A stretch of 37,231 nt of DNA from a virus, in IMG/VR virus record IMGVR_UViG_3300046171_000002, positions 1-37,231 of that record. One strand, written 5' to 3'. A program made the position numbers and the translations under genes. The notes beneath the pieces are model-generated. The model had not been told where the DNA came from, made no database searches, and worked only from the letters and a program-made list of their open reading frames with translations. Positions 34,521-37,231 of this stretch are shown piece after piece; positions within the stretch are counted from its first letter, which is position 1, and each line of letters opens with the position of its first letter.

Positions 34521-34545
34521 AATCATAATGATTAACATAATGTTA
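34521..34545. promoter_or_regulatory. Twin palindromes upstream of the replication operon
   Basis: Two adjacent dyads, AATCATAATGATT (34521-34533) and TAACATAATGTTA (34533-34545), each perfect over six-base arms with a central A. They share the core CATAATG and their centres are 12 bases apart. They lie in the 132-base gap (34471-34602) before the ssDNA-binding gene, where an operator for the leftward replication genes would be expected. I do not see a convincing promoter in this gap. Confidence 0.55.
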
Positions 34546-34602
34546 TCCCTTAGCCTCTTTAGAGTACTAGTGTAACATGAGATACACTAATCTTGCGGAG
34601 AA

Positions 34603-34797
34603 TTAACTTGAAAAATTTTCATGTTCCCTAGTTATCCTCATTATTCCTTCAACATGTTCAATAAAATCTTGTGCTTCTGTGTCCCTGACTTGCTTCTGGT
34701 CTGGAAACCTTGCCTTCAGTTCCTCTACGCTGCAAGGGTGACATAAGTCACCTTTGTCAAGGTCAGTCTGTAGCGTATCACAGGCTTTGCAGCGCAT
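34603..34797 (-). CDS. Small zinc-ribbon protein
   Basis: A 64-residue protein with two Cys pairs (CKAC near residue 3 and CHPC near residue 19), a zinc ribbon or knuckle, followed by a charged helix. Its start overlaps the upstream stop (TAATG). Last of the run of small leftward early genes. Function unknown; such phage proteins often bind host factors. Confidence 0.65.
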   Translation of the reverse strand: MRCKACDTLQTDLDKGDLCHPCSVEELKARFPDQKQVRDTEAQDFIEHVEGIMRITREHENFSS

Positions 34798-35036
34798 TAG
34801 TGCACCTCCTGGGACTCTGGGCCTACTAACTGCGCGTATAAGGCCTCTAAATCGCCCGTAGAGCGTTTTTCTAGGTCTTCTGATAGGTAGGCACTGCTTA
34901 TCGTTAACATCTCGCTAACGGCCATTACGTTGAGCCTATAGTCTACCAAGGTTTGCACTATTAGATCCCTTCTGTCTTGCTCTGGGTCTGGTTCTTGGTT
35001 ACTTGTAACGTCTTCCTCGTAATATGTTGTACTCAT
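34797..35036 (-). CDS. Small acidic early protein with helix-turn-helix-like segment
   Basis: A 79-residue acidic protein. The middle (IVQTLVDYRLNVMAVSEMLT, then ISSAYLSEDLEKRS) could form a small helical domain with a turn, but no DNA-binding family is recognised. Start overlaps the upstream stop by three bases (ATGA). Confidence 0.6.
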   Translation of the reverse strand: MSTTYYEEDVTSNQEPDPEQDRRDLIVQTLVDYRLNVMAVSEMLTISSAYLSEDLEKRSTGDLEALYAQLVGPESQEVH

Positions 35037-35197
35037 TTGACCACCTCAGTTAGACCATGCCAATCGTTAATCGTTAGCTTTGCCATGCGCTTGTTATGTG
35101 CTATGTACCATGAACGCTTGCCAAAGTGATAACCTGTGAAGGCTCGCCCTACTGAAATCCCCCAACGGCGCTTATGTTTTCTTAGTCTATAGATCAT
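35033..35197 (-). CDS. Small basic early protein
   Basis: A 54-residue frame starting at ATG 35197 (overlapping the upstream stop as TAATG) and ending in the next start (ATGA). Basic, with many Arg, Lys and Trp (RLRKHKRRWGISVGRAFTGY). No named family. Supported by coupling on both sides. Confidence 0.65.
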   Translation of the reverse strand: MIYRLRKHKRRWGISVGRAFTGYHFGKRSWYIAHNKRMAKLTINDWHGLTEVVK

Positions 35198-35406
35198 TAA
35201 ATTTCATCCTCATATTGGTCACATCGTTTGCAGTACATACCGCCTTCGTATTGTAGCACAGTTCCTCGGCCCGATAAAGACTCATATTCGTCAGGTACAT
35301 ACTCCCATCTATGGTTACACTCTACCGGCTCACGTCTACTAGCGTTAGCTAAAGCTCTAATCTCTGCCGCTAGTTGCAGTATAGACTTTTCTTCGTGTCT
35401 CATCAT
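35197..35406 (-). CDS. Small early protein with Cys/His metal site
   Basis: A 69-residue protein. It starts MMRHEEKS and contains CNHRWEYVPDEYES near residue 30 and YCKRCDQYED at the end, a C-x-H plus C-x-x-C pattern that may bind zinc. The N-terminus is helical (ILQLAAEIRALANASRR). AGAAGG lies ahead of the two ATGs. Function unknown. Confidence 0.65.
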   Translation of the reverse strand: MMRHEEKSILQLAAEIRALANASRREPVECNHRWEYVPDEYESLSGRGTVLQYEGGMYCKRCDQYEDEI

Positions 35407-35409
35407 TGT

Positions 35410-35616
35410 TTACCTTCTTCCTTGTGGTGATTTTTTCCATTGTGACCGTCTGACTATATATTTAACCTGTCCAAGTGTTATGTCAAGCTCTTTTGCTATG
35501 TTTTGTTGGTTTACACCCTGAAAATATAGCTTCCGCACCCTTGGTTCCAATGGGTTTGCTGTTGGCTGGCGGAACACTTCAAACCTTTTATCCTGTGCCC
35601 TTATTGCTTCAATCAT
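35410..35616 (-). CDS. Small helix-turn-helix protein
   Basis: With the ATG at 35616, which overlaps the upstream stop by four bases (ATGA), the product has 68 residues. PRVRKLYFQGVNQQNIAKEL followed by DITLGQVKYIVRRSQW is a clear helix-turn-helix of the homeodomain-like or sigma region 4 kind, with recognition helix VKYIVRR. It may be a regulator of early genes or host transcription. A longer version from GTG 35643 overlaps the membrane peptide and is less likely. Confidence 0.65.
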   Translation of the reverse strand: MIEAIRAQDKRFEVFRQPTANPLEPRVRKLYFQGVNQQNIAKELDITLGQVKYIVRRSQWKKSPQGRR

Positions 35617-35768
35617 GAGGCCAGCCCTAGCAGGAAGGCCCACATAAGATAACCAAAGAGAACTAAAGAGACACCTACGCTTGCTTTGTTTAAGGCGTTA
35701 TACACCGCTTGCTCACGCTGTTGGTGCTCACGTTCTTCCCTACGTGACGGGGTGAAGTCTTTAATCAT
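35613..35768 (-). CDS. Small membrane peptide
   Basis: A 51-residue frame with a charged N-terminal half (SRREEREHQQREQ) and one hydrophobic helix (about residues 32-50, VSLVLFGYLMWAFLLGLAS) that ends at the C-terminus. Coupled by ATGA overlaps to both neighbours. A small early membrane protein; possibly acts on the host membrane or excludes other phages, unproven. Confidence 0.65.
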   Translation of the reverse strand: MIKDFTPSRREEREHQQREQAVYNALNKASVGVSLVLFGYLMWAFLLGLAS

Positions 35769-36016
35769 TGTTTCAAATCCTTTGCTGTGAAGCCATAGCG
35801 AGCTAGTGAGGTTGCCAGATGCTTTTGGAGGATCTCGTTATCGCTTAGGTCTGCCCTAGTCTTTTTGTCAGCGTCAGCGTGCGATATTTGCAAGCGGTAT
35901 GGTTCATCGCCTCCCGCTTCTTCTGTGTAGATTTTGACGCTGTAGAATGTTCCTCCGGCTGTGGTAATTGTTCTAATAGTTGCCAAGTCCCCGAGGCTGT
36001 TTGTAACTGTTTGCAT
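35765..36016 (-). CDS. Small early hypothetical protein
   Basis: An 83-residue protein with a beta-rich first half (TVTNSLGDLATIRTITTAGG, FYSVKIYTE) and a helical C-terminus (LQKHLATSLARYGFTAKDL). No motif recognised. It overlaps the membrane peptide by four bases and starts four bases after the previous gene's stop. Confidence 0.6.
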   Translation of the reverse strand: MQTVTNSLGDLATIRTITTAGGTFYSVKIYTEEAGGDEPYRLQISHADADKKTRADLSDNEILQKHLATSLARYGFTAKDLKQ

Positions 36017-36020
36017 GGTC

Positions 36021-36206
36021 TTATGCCTCCGCTGCGTGTATGTCGAATTGCTTATGTATTAGTTTCGCATCTAACCTGCCATATTCACTGACAGTAAAAA
36101 ACCCAGCGTTATAGATACGCTCCAAACTACGCTCCAATTGTGCAAGCTCTTTGCTTGTGTTTGCCTTGTTTAAGCGTTGCAATGCTGATTTATATTCCTC
36201 TGACAT
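36021..36206 (-). CDS. Small early hypothetical helical protein
   Basis: A 61-residue basic helical protein (EEYKSALQRLNKANTSKELA, then LERSLERIYNAGFFTVSEYG). No family recognised. It begins two bases after the stop of the previous gene. Confidence 0.6.
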   Translation of the reverse strand: MSEEYKSALQRLNKANTSKELAQLERSLERIYNAGFFTVSEYGRLDAKLIHKQFDIHAAEA

Positions 36207-36208
36207 GG

Positions 36209-36448
36209 CTACACCTCACCGACTAAGTTGTACAGATCATCCTGTGGCACTAACTCCACACAATCAGAGACAGCAGCTAACCACTTGTTGAGGTGCTTGC
36301 TGGTAGTTACTGACCACTTCTTTTCTGTGCGTATGTAGCGCCCACTGGGAAGCATTGCTGCCACTGGTGTCTCATAGCTAAAGAATACAACTGAACCACA
36401 AGGTAAGCTGAGTTCTGTCTGGTTTGATGCAATTTGTCGTAGTTTCAT
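36209..36448 (-). CDS. Small early hypothetical protein
   Basis: A 79-residue mixed alpha/beta protein with SLPCGSVVFFSYETPVAAML, RYIRTEKKWSVTTSKHLNKW and LVPQDDLYNLVGEV. The mid-part (KKWSVTTSKHLNKW) resembles a motif in small phage proteins I cannot name. Three bases separate it from the upstream stop. Confidence 0.6.
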   Translation of the reverse strand: MKLRQIASNQTELSLPCGSVVFFSYETPVAAMLPSGRYIRTEKKWSVTTSKHLNKWLAAVSDCVELVPQDDLYNLVGEV

Positions 36449-36451
36449 TGT

Positions 36452-36604
36452 TTAGTCCTCTGTTGCTAAGAATTGGATTATGATTGTGGTGGCCCAGTCA
36501 ATCCTTCGTTGTCTTGTTGTTTCGTTCTCCGGTATAAAATCCCTGCCGGCGCATACGTCAAACCACTGCGCGGCGAAGCGATTTAGCTTTTTTGTAGTGT
36601 CCAT
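36452..36604 (-). CDS. Small early hypothetical protein
   Basis: A 50-residue frame (ATG at 36604) with KKLNRFAAQWFDVCAGRDFI and a hydrophobic-leaning C-terminus (ATTIIIQFLATED). No motif. Supported by exact packing in the early operon. Confidence 0.55.
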   Translation of the reverse strand: MDTTKKLNRFAAQWFDVCAGRDFIPENETTRQRRIDWATTIIIQFLATED

Positions 36605-36648
36605 TGTCTATCCTTCTCTATTGTTGTGTTTGGCTAATACTGCCACTA

Positions 36649-36672
36649 ATGGCCCCTGTATGCAAGGGCCAT
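36649..36672 (-). terminator. Hairpin in early operon gap
   Basis: ATGGCCC (36649-36655) and GGGCCAT (36666-36672) form a perfect seven-base stem in the 78-base gap between the first and second leftward genes. No T-run follows on the minus strand, so it may be an attenuator, RNA processing or stability element rather than a strong terminator. Confidence 0.4.
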
Positions 36673-36682
36673 GTGTGGGGCA

Positions 36683-36892
36683 CTATGCACGCTTTACAGT
36701 ATATTCACAGTCCAGCATGGAAACAAAGTCTAACCTCATAGGATCTCGGCGTCCATTGTTTGCCAAGTGTTGTTCCATCTTACTTAGTAAGGCTCGGCTA
36801 ACGTCGCTAGCGTTTACTGCTTCCATTTGGCCTTTGCCTGACAGTGTGCCGCATGGAGTGTTGTAGGTGTAGTTGTAAGTCTTTAGCTTCAT
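36683..36892 (-). CDS. First early gene, small hypothetical protein
   Basis: Counting from the ATG at 36892 gives a 69-residue protein beginning KLKTYNYTYNTPCGTLSGKG with a helix near residues 27-45 and a VSMLDCEYTV end. An upstream in-frame ATG 14 residues earlier lacks a better ribosome site. It is the first gene after the candidate leftward promoter and separated from the next by a hairpin. Function unknown. Confidence 0.6.
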   Translation of the reverse strand: MKLKTYNYTYNTPCGTLSGKGQMEAVNASDVSRALLSKMEQHLANNGRRDPMRLDFVSMLDCEYTVKRA

Positions 36893-36972
36893 TGTCTGCC
36901 CTTGTTTGTTGCTGTTGTTGAGTATATTGCCCAAGCACTAACACAAAGACAAGGTTTTTCTTAGAACTTATT

Positions 36973-37000
36973 GTTATATGCATTGGTGGTCTTATGTCTA
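36973..37000 (-). promoter_or_regulatory. Candidate leftward early promoter
   Basis: On the minus strand TAGACA (36995-37000, five of six to TTGACA) and TATAAC (36973-36978, five of six to TATAAT) are separated by 16 bases. It lies about 80 bases before the first leftward gene and just outside the right terminal repeat. It is weaker than the two rightward promoters. Confidence 0.55.
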
Positions 37001-37021
37001 CTGGAGAGAACCTTATTGGCT

Positions 37022-37032
37022 ACTATAGAAGG
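37022..37032 (+). promoter_or_regulatory. SP6-promoter-like core at the terminal repeat edge
   Basis: ACTATAGAAGG, also at bases 1-11, equals the core and start region of the SP6 phage promoter (GACACTATAGAAG). The upstream recognition part (AGGTG in SP6) is not matched; the context is TTATTGGCT. No single-subunit RNA polymerase gene is present, so use as such a promoter is doubtful. Confidence 0.25.
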
Positions 37033-37231
37033 ACACACTCTTTGGCATTCTCAAGTTCCCCTTAAGTAAACTGTTGTAATCTATTGCGCACCTAAGTCTA
37101 ACCGTTAGGCTCTTTGGTTGTCCCTTAGTCTAACTGTTGTACACTGGGGAAAACCTTAGTCTAACTGTTGTACTAAGGGGGCTAACGATAAGGGTACGGG
37201 GGGCCGCTGGCGTCACTGATGATTATTGTAG
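37022..37231. repeat. Direct terminal repeat, right copy
   Basis: Exact second copy of bases 1-210. The base before it (t at 37021) belongs to the leader of the leftward early operon. If the genome is circular or circularly permuted, this copy is the same locus as the left one. Confidence 0.9.

Noticed and set aside
36900-36960. Alternative leftward promoter with -10 near AATATACT before the first early gene
   Set aside because: The best -35 candidates give spacers of 14 or 20 bases, or poor hexamers; the pair at 36973-37000 is better.

Overview
The window looks like a complete or nearly complete genome (about 37 kb) of a short-tailed (podovirus-type) tailed phage, probably from a marine or other aquatic bacterium. 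The evidence is a T7-like replication set (primase-helicase, family A DNA polymerase, endonuclease I, RecB/Cas4-type exonuclease, ssDNA-binding protein), a class I ribonucleotide reductase with MazG and a DUF3310 protein, and a podovirus head and tail set without a tape measure or sheath. The first 210 bases recur exactly at the end (37022-37231), so the contig either has genuine direct terminal repeats or is a circular map with overlapping ends. I found no integrase, no lysogeny repressor, no tRNA, no CRISPR and no single-subunit RNA polymerase. The host cannot be named from the sequence. The layout is two convergent transcription blocks meeting at a hairpin near 24.5 kb. Rightward, starting from a consensus sigma70-type promoter at 356-384: small terminase candidate, M15 endolysin, large terminase, small basic proteins, portal, a collagen-like protein, two paralogous tail-tip or fibre proteins, more small basic proteins and a membrane protein. 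A second copy of the same promoter and leader (8796-8875) then drives two small genes, scaffold, major capsid protein, capsid terminator, 3TM-type holin, a large Pro-rich protein, tail adaptor, tail nozzle, an S74-type tail fibre, and three large candidate internal (ejection) proteins. Leftward, from a candidate promoter at 36973-37000: a run of eleven small, tightly coupled early genes (34603-36892), then ssDNA-binding protein, primase-helicase, DNA polymerase with a GIY-YIG gene overlapping its 3' end, exonuclease, endonuclease I, DUF3310, NrdA, small genes, MazG and NrdB. The 421-base region between the divergent blocks is non-coding. It holds four direct repeats spaced 31, 32 and 31 bases apart (three helical turns), a segment matching the core of SP6-type promoters, a small hairpin and the first strong promoter. 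Three important genes (DNA polymerase, ssDNA-binding protein, S74 tail fibre) are each broken by exactly one extra base of the same polarity, and in all three the reading resumes at a GGY glycine codon. This may be consensus error, mutation or recoding. It is the most curious feature here, together with the phased repeats in the terminal region.
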